A DNA stretch of 64,000 nt from Nageia nagi (taxonomy: Eukaryota; Pinophyta), in NCBI GenBank assembly GCA_050084985.1, contig JBITNC010000001.1, positions 58,652,001-58,716,000 on the forward strand, written 5' to 3'. Every line of letters starts with the position of its first letter. Position 1 is the first letter of the stretch. The position numbers and the translations under genes are program-made. The notes beneath the pieces are model-generated. The model searched no databases. It was not told the origin of the DNA and saw only the letters and a program-made list of their open reading frames with translations. Below are positions 45,225 through 58,097 of this stretch, in pieces.

Positions 45225-46130
45225 AGAGCTCTCATGATGTCCTAATATTCCTACAATATTTCTTTAGATTTTTGTATCTTTTTTTATAAATAATCAAGTC
45301 TATAAAGTTATGGGGATCATAACAATACAAAGATTTGAAAGGAGACATTTTTATATAAAAATAGTAGGTGGAATTATAACAATACTCCCAAAATAGAGCC
45401 ACATGATCCACATTTGTTGTTGTCCTATCATGTAGTGTCTCAAATACCCTTCCACCCATTTTTTCATGATTTTTCCCATCCTTTTGGGGGTGGTAACTGG
45501 TGCTTGGGGTGAGATTGGTGGCACTCAATTGGAACAACTATTTCCAAAACATGCTTATGAACTTGTTATCCATATCACTCATAATTATCCTAGGCAACCC
45601 ATGTACTTTGAAGATCTCTTTCAAGAATAAATCAATCAAAAATGTTGTTGTATATGTGATAGTAATGGCAAAGAAATGGGCAAATTTAGTGAGCCTATCT
45701 AGAACCACAAAGATACAATCTTTACCTTACATCTTTGGAAGTCCAATGATGAAATCCATGGAGATGTTTTCGCATTTCTACTACAGAATGGAAAATAGAT
45801 GAAGTAACCCTTATGATTTCACATTATCTTCCTTATTTTCTTAGCACTGTACACACTCTTGACCATGCCTCAAAACATCCCACTTCAGCCCTTTCCACGT
45901 GAACCTCTCCCCTATTGCCTTATATGTTTTCATGATGCCTAGATGACCTATAAGAGGAATGTTGCGCAAATCATGGAGTACCTTCTCCTTCATTTCAAAG
46001 TTAGGGGTCAAAATATTGCATTCCTCTTCAAAATCATCCCCTCCCTAATCATGTACCTCTTGTTTCTTATAATTCCATCTAAGATCCCTTGAGCAAACTC
46101 ATGACTAGTGTATTTAGCCATTATGATCTT
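45225..46130 (-). pseudogene. chromovirus integrase core
   Basis: H2C2 zinc part near 45860-45970 (GHLGIMKTYKAIGERFTWKG, then ECVQC). The catalytic core reads DFIIGLPKM, LDRLTKFAHFFAI, and GLPRIIMSDMDNKF with the second Asp. At 45232-45537 STSYHPQKDGKNHE and SPFKSLYCYDP complete the core. The DGQTE-type segment is altered (DGKNHE), so the catalytic Glu position is unsure. Confidence 0.85.
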
Positions 46131-46412
46131 TTTCCAATTAGCAGAATTAGAGGAAAGAGAATAAAATGATGGGTTCCTATATAGTGCATTAGTTGTTGTA
46201 TTCTTCTTTCCTTTAATATACTAAATCTCAAAATCAAAGAATTGAAGTTTACTTACCCACCTTTATTATTTCTCACTTAGATCTGATTGGATGAAAAAGT
46301 ACAAGCTTTTATGGTCACTATTGATGATAAATGGACCAAAAAGTAAATATTGCTTGAATCTATCCAATGCATGCATAATTACCAACATATTTTTATCATA
46401 CATGCTAAAATT

Positions 46413-46640
46413 CTACTTTGTACTTATCAAATTTTTGCTCTCAAATGCTATCAATTTTCCTTTTTGCATGAGTACAACTCCAAAACCAAGCTTAGATGCA
46501 TCACACTCAACAATAAAAGGGATTGAAAAATTAGGAATAACCAAGAAAGGATAGGAACACATAACCTTCTTGAGTGTCTCAAATACATCTTGAGCACTCT
46601 CACTCCAAACAAATGCATCCTTCTTGGTCAACTACATTAG
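46413..46640 (-). pseudogene. chromovirus RNase H start
   Basis: The minus strand reads FVWSESAQDVFETLKKVMC, then FSIPFIVECDASKLGFGVVL and MQKGKLIAFESKNL, a clear Ty3/gypsy RNase H with the first catalytic Asp in CDAS. Confidence 0.88.
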
Positions 46641-46699
46641 GGGGAAACCAAGTGGGAGAAGTCGTGTATGAACCTCTTATAGTAGTTGCATGACCTTGA

Positions 46700-47400
46700 A
46701 AACTCTCTCAATTATGTTAATATGGTAGATGTTGGTCATTCCTAGATAGTTGCAATATTTTCCCATCCACGCTAACTCCCATATGGCTAATTACATGACC
46801 AAGATACAAGATTTTATTCATGTCAAAGTCACATTTGGACTTCTTTTCATAGAATTTGTTTCCTGCAATATCCTAAACATGTGGTCCAAATGATGGAGGT
46901 ATTCCTTCCACATTTTATTATAGACCAAGATATCATCAAATAACACTAACACAAACTTCCTTAGATGCTCCTTGAAAACTTGATTCATGGTTGATTGGAA
47001 GGTGTTGGTGTATTAGTCAATCCAAAAGGCATCACCAAAAACTCAAAGTGATTATAATGGCATCTAAATACCATTTTGTGTATGTCCTCCTCCTTCATCA
47101 TTATTTGATGGTATTTGTATCTTAAATCAATTTTTGAAAAGTACTTAACACCATGCAATTCATTAATGAGATCATCTACTCTAGGAATGGGATACTTATT
47201 CTTGATGGTATTCTTATTAAGCAAGTGATAGTTAATGCACATTTGCATAATCTCATCCTTCTTCTTAACAAACACAATAGAAAAGGCAAAGGGACTAGAG
47301 CTTGGCCATAAGAACCCCATTTTCAACAACTCCTTGATGGTCTTCTCGATCTCATCCTTATAGACTTTTGAATGCTAGTAGGTAATAATCATAACTGGCT
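46700..47400 (-). pseudogene. chromovirus reverse transcriptase
   Basis: At 46985-47329 the minus strand reads INYHLLNKNTIKNKYPIPRV, YFSKIDLRYKYHQIMMKEED and FEFLVMPFGLTN, conserved RT blocks. The active-site box follows as LVLFDDILVYNK, with Phe in place of Tyr before the two Asp residues (codons 46932-46940). Frameshifts separate the blocks. Confidence 0.9.
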
Positions 47401-48100
47401 TGGATTCAAACTCCAACTAGATGGTGTGCTCAAATCCTATAGAAGGAAATAGCCCTTTCGACATATCTTTGGAAATATCCAAGTATTAGTATAATATGCA
47501 TTGTATGTTAGATGGATACTCCTTGACCCCCCTAGAATACAATGGGGGGCCTCCTTTATCCATAGTGAAAATGTAGCCCCACTCTATCTCATCCTTCCTA
47601 ACAATGGAACTCATCTTCTTGGGTGATATGATCTAAGTAATAGCCTCTAATTTGCTACTGATAACTCTATATCTAAGTGAAATCTTCCACTCATCCCTTT
47701 TCTTCAAATATAATAAAGTAGTTGAATCCTTGACTCCTCCCGATGGCCCAGATCTAAACATTGGGGCCTAGTTAGCTTGTACCCTCCAATGTTGGATTTT
47801 CTCCATGACACTACTCCATAACCTAGAAGATCCTTGATAGATCTAGAGCAAGAGTTCAATATTTGGTAGAGTCTTATGTGGAGGTACAGATCTAGGATCC
47901 CACATCTACCCTCTCTTCTTGCATGTATTCTCCTCATCCTGTTCACCTAGGAACCATAAGAGTCTCTCCCTTTCCTCCAAAGGGATCTTATTATCTTCAA
48001 ATTTCTAAAGGAGTTAGTGGAAAACTACCCTTCCAAATTTTGAATTCTTCACTTTAGCTATAGATATGGCTTCCATTTCCTTAGGTGGTAAGATCTTAAT
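47401..48100 (-). pseudogene. remnant between primer-binding site and RT of the chromovirus
   Basis: Only about 0.7 kb; it contains short charged wording (for example KIPLEERERLLWFLGEQDEE near 47940-48010) but no capsid or zinc knuckle. Most of gag and protease appears deleted. Confidence 0.55.
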
Positions 48101-48111
48101 CTCTGATACCA
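48101..48111 (-). other. primer-binding site (initiator Met tRNA) of the chromovirus
   Basis: TGGTATCAGAG on the minus strand, one base inside the 5' LTR. Confidence 0.85.
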
Positions 48112-48112
48112 T

Positions 48113-49316
48113 TATAGAATCCCAAATATAATTCAAGTGCAATTAAATCAAAAACACACAAATATGCTCAAATGTATAACTTAGGGCATCCAAATGAAGA
48201 TCAAATAATGCAATAATGGCAACATTTGACCAAGACTAGCAGATACAAGTATGTAATACCTCACAATGCCAATGTATGGTTCATATAATCATATACATGC
48301 AAAAGTAATCCAACGACACCAATACACAAGTATACAAACACAATGATATCTAATAGCCCACAACTTGTATTAATGATGCATAATGAATAACAATATGATA
48401 TCAGGCCCACAAGGATCAATGTTGGTCTCCAAGGAGCCAATTAAGGTATAATGAATATGGTCAATACTAGATATATGAAATATTGAATGGGACAACCTCA
48501 CTCCCTCATAATATGAATCCTCTCCATCAAAGGAGCTCTCTCCAAGATGACCAATTGAATGGTAGAAGTGTGCCTTAGAATGCCATCAGATGGAGTAAGG
48601 TGCTACATCAAAGCTGTAGATCAATAGGATCCATCAGCTTGTTAAGCCTCCTAGATGTTGCACCTAGGGATATTGCTTAAAGATATGCCAAGACTTCTAT
48701 CCTCTGAAGGGTATGTGTAATAATAAATATATGTATATCCAACAATGATGCTCTAAGGACTAATATAGCTTTTTTGGATATGGATTTCATCTCAAATTCA
48801 TCATCAAATCCCTCAAATCCCACTAATAGCACCTAGAAATTATTTTAAGTCCAACGTGGGTATCTATACCTCCCTCATGCTCCATGTGGGTCCTCAAGCT
48901 CAATGTGGACTTGGGGATACATGCATGTATCAATGAGGCATGCATGGGTATATAAGGGGCATGCATGGGTGTCATGGGCCAATGTGGGGGTATAGAAGTC
49001 TCCCTAAGGCTGGTGCATGTGTATAGGTGCTCCCAATCTCAACATTGTGACCATTAAGTGATCATCCATGCTCTAAGTGATAAATAGACCTTAGGATTCC
49101 CACAATCATATTTTAGGATCTCCAAGTATATTAAAACACACTAAAATATACTTGTGAGGGAGACATCCCCCTTAGAGCTCATAGTGGGATCCAATGACCC
49201 GTTAAATATTCTATACCAAGTACTAACTAATAAAGCATAATTAAATAATTAATTATACAAAAGGGGGAATCTATTGAATTCCAAAATTAATTACAATTGT
49301 ACAAGGGGATGTCACA
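48113..49316 (-). repeat. 5' LTR of the chromovirus
   Basis: About 1204 bp, starting TGTGACATCC at 49316 on the minus strand and ending at 48113, where the CA has decayed to TA. Confidence 0.85.
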
Positions 49317-49480
49317 TATTTTTAAGGTAGTTATTATTTTATCTTTATCTGTTCATAGAACTCTTATGATTGTATATTAATAAGAAACAAACAAATAGTT
49401 GGTTAAGTTTTTGAACATGTATGTTCTCTCTATAATGAAACAATATTACAATATTCAAAATTCTCACATGGTATTAAAGT
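49317..49480 (+). repeat. TATTT duplication, continuation of split copia-like LTR, primer-binding site
   Basis: TATTT at 49317-49321 repeats 43494-43498. The rest runs to an LTR-like end CTCACA at 49468 followed by TGGTATTAAAGTAGGCTC, two changes from a standard copia primer-binding site. Together with 43465-43498 this would be a short LTR of about 180 bp. Confidence 0.5.
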
Positions 49481-50944
49481 AGGCTCAGTGAAGAACCATG
49501 GATTGGTGAGATTAAACTCCAACTCATTTATGTGAGAAAATTCAATTATATTCCTTTGTTGTAATAATATGTAGATATCTAAATAAATAGATATAGGTAT
49601 AGTAAACTACCCGTAGATATTTGTTCTTTTATGTACTTGTATAATCCATAGATCTTTATAAGAAGATGTTGCATTTTAAGGTTTATAATTCATTTTTATG
49701 TACACATGTGAGGGACCTATAGGTAAATATTGAGAAAAATCATATTCATGCTAGCCGAATAGGTGTTGATGAGTTCTCACTGGATATCAATTTCCCGATA
49801 AATGAATTTTTAAAATTTGCATTCATGGGTTAAACTTGGAGATATTATGAAATATTATGCTCTAACCTTTTATGCCTTGTAATAAAATGCAAAATATTTC
49901 TTATGCCTGACTATGTAAGAAAGTAGAGTGACTCTCATTGAGCACTTACCTTTTAGTGTATAACTTCATAAAGATTAGTAGAAGGGTGATATTGAATTAG
50001 TTTATTACTAACTACAACTTGAAGGCAAGACTAGCCTGCTTAGTTTTGTTTGCAAAGTGTTGTATTCCCCAGAATATGATATCATACATTTAAAATACCA
50101 GAGTGCAAGAGAGTAATTTTAAATATTTTCTCCCCATCCCACATTTTGAAACAAGTGATGTCAACATGGATAGTGTCACATTATGGCTAAGGAGTCATAA
50201 GAATAATTTTAGTCAATATCATAATTTTTATTAGCTTACACCATCTCACATATTGTCAAATTGTGGGGAGATATTTTAAAATGTGATATAATTGCTTGTT
50301 GCATTTTGGATGCAATGATATAAGCTTTTGCATTCACAAATCATGGCTCAACATTCTCTTATAAGACTATCACTCTTTTTTAGATGTTAACATCATAAGA
50401 TTGAATGTCTCACCTTGACATAGTGTGTTAAAGAGAATTTCAAATGCTTGATTCTCTTTTAGTATAGTGATATCACCTTAGTTTTCTTGGATTATGGCTA
50501 GACCATAATAAAAACCCAAAATGACATGATAATTCAATTCAAAAATCTAATATGTCATGAAAAAGTACAAAAAGCTTCAAGAAGGTGTGATAAGAAGATA
50601 TTATTGCTCAAGAAGGTTTGGAAGATGATAAGAAGACTAGATGACATCAGATGAGCTAGTAGTTAGTTAGTGTGAGTTAGCATCAACAACCTAGATCTAA
50701 TCTTGGGGAGTCTTTTTGAAGATTAATATGGTCAGATATGCTAGTTGGATCTTGTATTCTAGATATTTTTTGATATGAGTTTTTAAAATGTAACCAAAAG
50801 TTGTTAGTAGTAGATATTTTGTAAAAGTAGTTAATTTGTTGTAATGAGTAGTTTTTGAATGTAGCTACTGAAGGTTTTGGCTATAAATATAGCTTAGTTA
50901 AATATATTATCTCTCTCTCTTATAGGATTTTTTGCTCATACAAA
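49481..50944. other. A+T-rich stretch, possibly copia interior
   Basis: It follows the putative copia primer-binding site, but no gag or pol motif can be read. Confidence 0.35.
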
Positions 50945-50949
50945 GTTTG
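50945..50949. repeat. target-site duplication GTTTG, left
   Basis: Matches 55791-55795 after the second LTR. Confidence 0.68.
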
Positions 50950-51426
50950 TGTTAGAATATAGAGTTTGATCAAATTTGAAAAAATCCACATGGAAAGAGA
51001 AAATGAAGTTTGAATCCATATTTAGTATGACATATTTGATGGTTGTAATAATTTATTATATGGATGAGAACTCATAGCTATATGAATACTTATATAATGT
51101 ATTGTATTATGCCTTAAGAAGTGTGTGATATCATATCATGGTATCCCCAAAATTTCTATGTTAGGTATTCATGATGTGAGCCTCTTTTATTATCAAGATA
51201 GAAGGATGGTTGCTAAAGAATTAACGTAAGAATGTATTATATGATCCTCTCATGTAAGAGTGAGAGAGAAGAATCTCATAATAGAGATGAGAGTGTGAGG
51301 GTTTAATAAAGCTCTATGAGATCTTATCTATGTTGTTATGTCTATAATATTAGAATTGTTATTTTCTAGATGAGAGTTGAAGTGGGTGCACCATGCTTAT
51401 ACCTAGGATTTAATGCAAAGTTAATA
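50950..51426 (+). repeat. 5' LTR of the decayed copia-like element
   Basis: 477 bp starting TGTTAGAATATAGAG, alignable with 55331-55790 at roughly 80-85 percent identity by eye. Confidence 0.72.
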
Positions 51427-52366
51427 GAGATGCAAATTATTAGCCTTGTAGAGTGCACTAGCTCACATTGGGTGAACCATTATAAAGATTTTTGTGTCTT
51501 CCATACTTGCTTGATTATTGAATTTATTAATTTGTTTTTTGTTTAGTTTTAATTTCCTCAAATGGAATAAGAGTAGTGACAAGTTTGGCTGAAGGGGTTT
51601 AAAAATCTATGGATGTTCATGGAAATTTATCAAGTTTCTCATATAAGTTTGTTGGGTCAAATTTTTATTTTAGTTGGAGAAATGGTAGATGGTAATGATA
51701 ATTTCAAGAAGTAGTGGGAGACATACATGAATATGGAAGTGTGGAGGTGCTCATAAAGGAAATTCTAGCATTTTCAAAGCTATGAATGTGTCTTCCATGT
51801 TTTGAGAGTTTTCTTATTTTTTGTGAGTTTTTGGATCTCAACAAGAATTCTAAGAGAGAAAATATAGGTGTATATAAGAATGGATCATTTTGTACATCAA
51901 TATATTTGATCTGGTTGATTGTTATTATTGTTGGGTGCATTCTTCATTACCGCATGTGAGGATAATGGATAGAGAGCTTAAAGATATGAATAGTGATTTT
52001 AGAAGGTGCAATTCATGATGTGAAACTATGAGGAGGTTAAGCATATGGAGAGTCATAAATAATGAGATAATGATCTATTGGATCTTGTAGATGTTGTTGA
52101 TAAGCATCATATCACAAAATTTGGAAGTGGTAAGGAGTCCTTAATGGTATCCACAACTTGGCAATGGTATACAAAATCCCATAGAATAATATAACAATAG
52201 TAATATTTAATTACTATTTTTATTTAAATCATTGGGAGAGTTGGCCTATAGAATATAGTTGGCAAGGGCATGAGTTTCAGCGAATAGAATTGAATGATGA
52301 TAGTGAATTTAATAGAGCTTACAATCGTTATGAACAATAGATGGTGTTGAGATATTTTTGAACCTC

Positions 52367-52383
52367 AATGAATAATATATCAC
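52367..52383. repeat. 17-bp target-site duplication, left
   Basis: AATGAATAATATATCAC here and at 54737-54753, identical. Confidence 0.85.
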
Positions 52384-54736
52384 TTTTTTATTAATGGCAA
52401 ATTATATTAATAAAAAAAAGTGGGGATTGAGAAGGCTCCGTGCATCTTTACATATAAAAAAATATCAATGTCTAGATATACAAAAGGAGTACTAAATACC
52501 AAGATAAATTGGCACACCAAAGCAAAGCATACACTTATCCCTTTAGGAGCTAACTTTGTTATAAAAAGTAAAGCCATAAATCAAATTATAAATACATTTA
52601 AACTTGTATATAGACATTATAGCAAGTAAATCATAAGAAACCAAAGCTAGGATCTCTTGGGCTCTTCAAAACGATCATCGAACAAAGACCCAATATACCA
52701 AAACTAAGTGTTTTTCTCATATGAAACAAATAAAGAACCTTCAAAAATTAAAAACTACCCTCCTTACCACCTAAATCATGATCATATCCTCATATACCTT
52801 TAACCTGAAGGCTATATTCTCATAATTCTTCTTGTAAAATTGACAATAATATTTTCCCTCCATTAAGGTTGCTAGAGGAGCCTTTGACAGAATAACTTCA
52901 AACTGCTTGCTCATCTCTTCTCTCCTCCTTATTACCTCACATAGCATTTTATTATGCATCACTCTAGATTATGATATTAGGATTAGAATTGCTTTCATCC
53001 CTCTTTTTCTTAATGTCAGAATGCTCAAAGTCTTTACTAGTTGTTCCTTTGCCATGTCTTTCCCCTAGGTTCTAGCTCACTATTATGCTTTTTTAATTTC
53101 CATTGAAATTAAGTTTTACATATCTACTTTAAAATCCTTGGTAGACTGAGATTTATGTTTGAGTCTCCTTGAAAGGCATTTTTTCCATTCCTTTCTTCTT
53201 GTTACTATTAATAAGAGTTTCCTTATGCGATCTTATTCTCTTTTCCACTCCCACCATTTCCTATTTGGCATTTTGGTCTTTAGGATTTGAGGCTCTTTTC
53301 CTATTCTTCTTGTTACCCCACCCCCTTCCAATTTCCAATAGGAGGTCAGTAATTTCCTCAAATTCAATCGATGCATGACTTCTTGGACTAACCTCCCCAT
53401 CTTCTATCCCTACTGCATTCACCTCTACTTCCCTCACCTTTGTCACTTTATCTACATGATTCCTTCTACTAGCAAGAGCCTTTCTCCCTCTTCCCAAGGT
53501 CCTCTAAGGTTGCTTGGTAAAGGCCACCTCATACACCAAATTAATAATTGAATGGTGTAGATGTACACTATTTTCCTTTCCTTTACACTTGTTAGTTGAG
53601 ATTTCCAATGAATGCATAATGAAAAATCAAAAGTTTACTATCTCATCACCTTTGAGCCTAAAATGGTTCAATAATCCAAAGTGATATGTATACATAAGTT
53701 GATTCTAACCTTTAGAATAACATATCACATCAAAGCTTTAACCACCTCATCTCATAGCTTAGGATGGTTAGTGTGTTTGAAACCTGGTCTTGACCTAACA
53801 AAATCCTCTCCTTGTTTCCTAAACTTGAAGATCTCCTCCAACTTTTTGAGCTTATATTCCCTCTTTAATTATTTTCCTACATTTGGCATATGAATAGCCT
53901 TTGTGATAGTCTCATAATTGAACTCAAAGTTTATTGAATTTACCTTACAATGCCCTCGATTCCAACATTAGACCACCTCCAAAGATAAGCTTAAATTGAA
54001 ACCTTTGCAAGCTTCCATGAAATCCTTCTAGCACCCATAACACAATATTTTCCACACCCTTTCATCCTTTCTAACTATGGTGCTATTCAATAAAACAATT
54101 TTAACTAGTCCTCCCCCCATACTCACTATTCTTGGCTACCATTTAGGTCACTATTCAAATGACACCAACCTTGACAATTTTCTAATTAAGGCTTGCAATT
54201 GCAACCCTCCCTTCACTGCATATGATGTGATGTTCCCTTGCATTATCCTACTATATGTACTGTGACTTACAATGCCTAATCCAAGGAATGTTGATTCCTA
54301 TGGATCCACCCCTATACTTTGTTACCATCTCATCCCTCACTTAGTGCTAAATCAATTCACACACTTCACTCACCCCAAGCACATTAACACTCCATAATGG
54401 CTATCATTACCCTATTTCACTACAAAATCTAACTTCCATATTAAGTCTACATGGTATCTATCATTTACAATATGGATTTACATTATTTAATATTATTACC
54501 ATTAGCCCATATGTTTTCCTTTACTCTTAACCAAATTATCTTTAGGATCATCTTAACTTCACTCTCCTTCTGCTAAAAAAATTCTTCTATTATGTTCCTT
54601 CCATATTTGGTAGTGATAATGAGCCTATATAACATTCCTAATTCATATCCCTTTGAATTTTTCATATCAATCCAATTAACTATCATCTCCACTATTGTAT
54701 TGAAGTGTTTTCATCCATACCCCATCCCCTCCACTA
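52384..54736 (-). mobile_element. non-LTR (LINE-mobilised) insertion
   Basis: 2353 bp bounded by a perfect 17-bp duplication. On the minus strand it ends in ...GCCATTAATAAAAAA at the left edge, an A-rich tail. Long duplications and an A tail are signs of target-primed reverse transcription by LINE enzymes. No reverse transcriptase is visible inside. Either it is a LINE with its second ORF lost, or another transcript copied by LINE enzymes in trans. Confidence 0.8.
53261..54075 (-). pseudogene. transposon-type ORF inside the LINE-mobilised insertion
   Basis: The minus strand, in pieces, reads FMEACKGFNLSLSLEVV, VNSINFEFNYETITKAIHMP, RPGFKHTNHPKL and a further helical region, then at 53261-53497 GRGRKALASRRNHVDKV and ASIEFEEITDLLLEIG ending in a basic, Asn/Lys-rich tail. 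The first part is reminiscent of the Athila ORF1 / 'putative plant transposon protein' group (helical domain with an EITKAI-x-x-P-like turn). The assignment is weak. Frameshifts and stops are present. Confidence 0.35.
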
Positions 54737-54753
54737 AATGAATAATATATCAC
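54737..54753. repeat. 17-bp target-site duplication, right
   Basis: Second copy of AATGAATAATATATCAC. Confidence 0.85.
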
Positions 54754-55319
54754 TAACTATACAAAGTTTCCAAATATTTGTAATATAAATATTAGCTTTA
54801 GTGATAAGTAGATATTAATAATGATGCCTATGCCTTGGTATTTATGATGTGTAATTTCATGTAATGGCAAGATGATGATAATATACTACTAGTTGGTATT
54901 TGATGATAAGAATAATATGATAAATATTCATAAAGATATTTGGTGATTGAAATAGATTATGGACAAAAGATATGACTTAAACATGATGCAAAATGATAAG
55001 AAGATCATGGCTAGTTTATTGGAAGTCTTGCCAATTACAATACAAGGAAGAATGATAATGTGGATGGTACATAATTAAGATCTTCAATGTAAAGATGCTA
55101 ATGTGGAGATGCAAATTGTTAGTAGGGACATGTAATTTCGATGAATAGTATGAAATGTGGTATTGTGGAGAAGGTGGTACCAATCTAATGGCACTAATGG
55201 GTACTGATTCCAACAATAATGAGTTGGAAAATAATTAATATTTCCCATAAGATGAATCTAAGGAGGCAAATAGAAGTACATAATGGAGAAAAATCCAAAT
55301 TGAATATTGATCATACTCC

Positions 55320-55330
55320 AAGTGGTAGAA
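55320..55330 (+). other. polypurine tract of the copia-like element
   Basis: AAGTGGTAGAA directly before the second LTR, one or two changes from the common plant copia form AAGTGGGAGA. Confidence 0.6.
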
Positions 55331-55790
55331 AGTTAGAATATGGAGTTTGATTAGATTTGAATAAGTCCACATGTAAGGAGAAAATCAAGTTTGACTCTAT
55401 ATTTAGTATGGCATCTTTGATGGCTGTAACAACTAATTCTATGGATGAGAAATCACAACTATATGAACAATTATATAATGCATTATATTGTGCATTGATA
55501 AGTGTGTAATACCATATCATGGTATCCTCAAAATTTTCATGAGTCATTCATGATGTGAGCCTCTCTTATTATGAAGAGAGAATGATGCTTGTTGAAACAT
55601 CAAGAATGTATTGTGTGATCCTCTCATGTAAGTCAACTCTCATAACATAGATGGAAGTGTGCGGGTTTGATAAAGCTCTACGAGAACTTATCTATATTGT
55701 TATGTATAACATCTCAAGATTGTTATATTCTAGATGAGAGTTGCAGTTAGTGCACCATGCTTGTACCTAGGATTTAATGGAAATTTAATA
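55331..55790 (+). repeat. 3' LTR of the decayed copia-like element
   Basis: 460 bp, first base changed (A for T), ends TTTAATA before GTTTG. Confidence 0.7.
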
Positions 55791-58097
55791 GTTTGATCCC
55801 TCTAGAGGTTCTATTTCATAAGGTTGGATTACTTAGGATTTTTTCCCCTTACAATGGAAGATCAATTGTTATGCTTCAAATTGAGTATTGAAGTATCCTT
55901 TTATTTCAAGACTTGTGTTATAAGATATCTAAATGGTTAAATATGGTGATTTTTTGTATATCCTATAAGGTGGTGATTGAAACATTAGTGACTATTGCAC
56001 CCACTATCTTATTGTGGATATGTGGTCTTACATAAATTTGTGGTCATGGGATGGAGGTCTTTTTTATGGTTCTAATATGATCAATTAGAAGCCTTGTTTG
56101 GCCTCATGCTCCACCATTTACCCTCTTTCTAGTATCTATATACCTTTTTATTGCCTTTTTGGCATCTCTTAACTTTTAATTATGCAATGGCATTCCATGC
56201 CTAATGGATAGGGCATCGTCCTAACAAACCAATATGTGAAGCCTTAATCAGGAACATGTCTCTTTTTGTTGGATAACATTCTTAAAAATATTTATCTCTT
56301 TATTTGTGGGATGATAATATTTGTATCCATGGTTTTTATGCTCGAGATAATGGGTTTGCTCTCTTGTTTGTGAGATAGTGTTCGCACATGAATTATCGTT
56401 ATGTATTTCGAAAGATAGTTCTACAAGAAAAAGGTCCCTATTAAGCACCATCCTATTCAAATATCAGAGGTTGGTCTAGGTAAAACCAATCCATACAAGA
56501 ACTTGTTAGTTCATTTAGTCTCCACTAGCACTTCTTGCATTATTCAAATCAACTAGTATACAAATTCAAGCTTTATAGAATTGCAATAGAGGTGATCCAT
56601 AATACAATATAAGATGTAGTTCAGTTAACATTGAATCTGAATAAAACCATCAAATATGACATCCCTAGAAGCCATACCCATCTTATGGATATGTTTTTTA
56701 TAGTCCATAAGATGTATAAGGAGAAAGGAAATTCATAAGAAAAATTGTATGAAAGCCTTTACAATATGATTCATGGGGAGGTTGATGGTGACAAGGATAT
56801 TTACATAGGTTATGCATGGTGTTCAGCTCCATTTTTAAATCAAGTATATATGAGTATTAATAATAAATAAAAATTCTCCAAGTGAAGGAAGAAGGCACAT
56901 ATTCATAGAGGTTTTCGATGTAGGTGATAGGCTCATCGAGGTATAAGAAAGGTCAATAATCTATGATCAGTGGGATCCCCAAATAAACACAAATTCTACA
57001 TGAATTCATTGGTGGTGCATAACATATAGAAGAATCCAGTGAAAGTATCAATGATGATATCAACTAGTGGGAGCCTTTAATGCATATGAATGATGAGAAC
57101 TAAATGGGATGAAGATCATTAAGTCTTGAGGTTGATGATGATTGGGTGGGTCTTTTAGGTGATAGTATTTATGAGCTTAATGAATCCTTTTCTATAATGC
57201 AAGATTGATTCTAGTGATAAATATGATAAAATACAAATCCATGGCTATCATGGCAACTTTGTGAATGTTATCATAGGAAACAAGGAGTATACTATAAACT
57301 CGTATGGATGGAATCAACATCAACTTGAGACACATGGAGATTATATGGAGAGGTCACCACATATATTATTGTTTAGTAGTACCTAATACTCCTTAAATTA
57401 TAATAAGTTCACATTAAGAGGGGTTAACATATTCTTCTCTCATATAGTGTGCACTTGATTTGAAGATGATTTGACTTATAACATGCAATTAAAGGAAGTA
57501 AAAACTTGACCTAGAACCAATAAAGATATCTTGTAAGTAGTGATATACTCTATTGCACTTGGTAGTTATAGTTATTGGTGATCTATGTATTATGATAGGA
57601 TGAGAAGCTTTCCATAAGGATGCTCTTGATAAAAAATGCAAGCTCAAGGATTTGTATGGGTAAAATAAGGACCATACTACACTTAAGATAAATGGATGTA
57701 TATATCCCCTTTCACAAGATAAAATAAGTGATTGGATGTGTTCATCCCTAATCATAATGATTATGAATAAATGTATGTGTCCCTATTCATAAACTTTATG
57801 TTAAATAGATGTTTTTTTTTCCTATCCATATTTATTTTATAACTTTGTATGGAAGTGTTTTTTCCTATCCTTGGTTCCATGGATAGTATATATGCCCTTA
57901 TCTAGTTGTAGAAGTGGAGTGTTTCCCTGTCAAAGGTCACATGAAGAAGCATAATGAGGTAAGTTCCATTATTTATTATAATGAGTAGATGTGTATGTCC
58001 CTACTCATATATTGTGATTTAATGAACTATTATATCCATTCATAAAGTAGTTATTAATATAATATCCCCATTTAGAGATTGATGTTATCATGGAGGG
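55791..58097. other. intergenic stretch, nothing recognised
   Basis: Starts with the right GTTTG duplication (55791-55795). The rest has short repeated phrases about TCCCTATTCAT near 57690-58020 but no element or gene boundary. Confidence 0.35.

Larger units (their letters stand above)
43499..49316 (-). mobile_element. chromovirus (Ty3/gypsy) with both LTRs, gag largely missing
   Basis: Minus-strand element of 5818 bp: 5' LTR 49316-48113, primer-binding site, only about 0.7 kb before reverse transcriptase, then RT, RNase H, integrase and chromodomain, a polypurine tract and 3' LTR 44708-43499. The flanks carry TATTT. Domain order and chromodomain define a chromovirus. The distance from primer-binding site to RT is far too short for a full gag-protease, so an internal deletion is likely. 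Stops in every domain and clear LTR divergence (roughly 85 percent identity by eye) show age. Confidence 0.88.
50950..55790 (+). mobile_element. copia-like LTR element, decayed, containing a LINE-type insertion
   Basis: Two similar direct repeats (50950-51426 and 55331-55790) are flanked by GTTTG. The second is preceded by AAGTGGTAGAA, close to the polypurine tract that precedes TGTTAG in plant copia elements. Both repeats start (T/A)GTTAGAATAT and end TTAATA. No coding domain could be read in the original interior, and no primer-binding site survives after 51426. Half of the interior is a later insertion (52384-54736). Classification as copia rests on the polypurine tract and LTR start only. 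Confidence 0.65.

Noticed and set aside
52384-52430. T-run and A-run at the left edge as separate microsatellites
   Set aside because: They are better explained as the 3' end and A-rich tail of the minus-strand LINE-type insertion.
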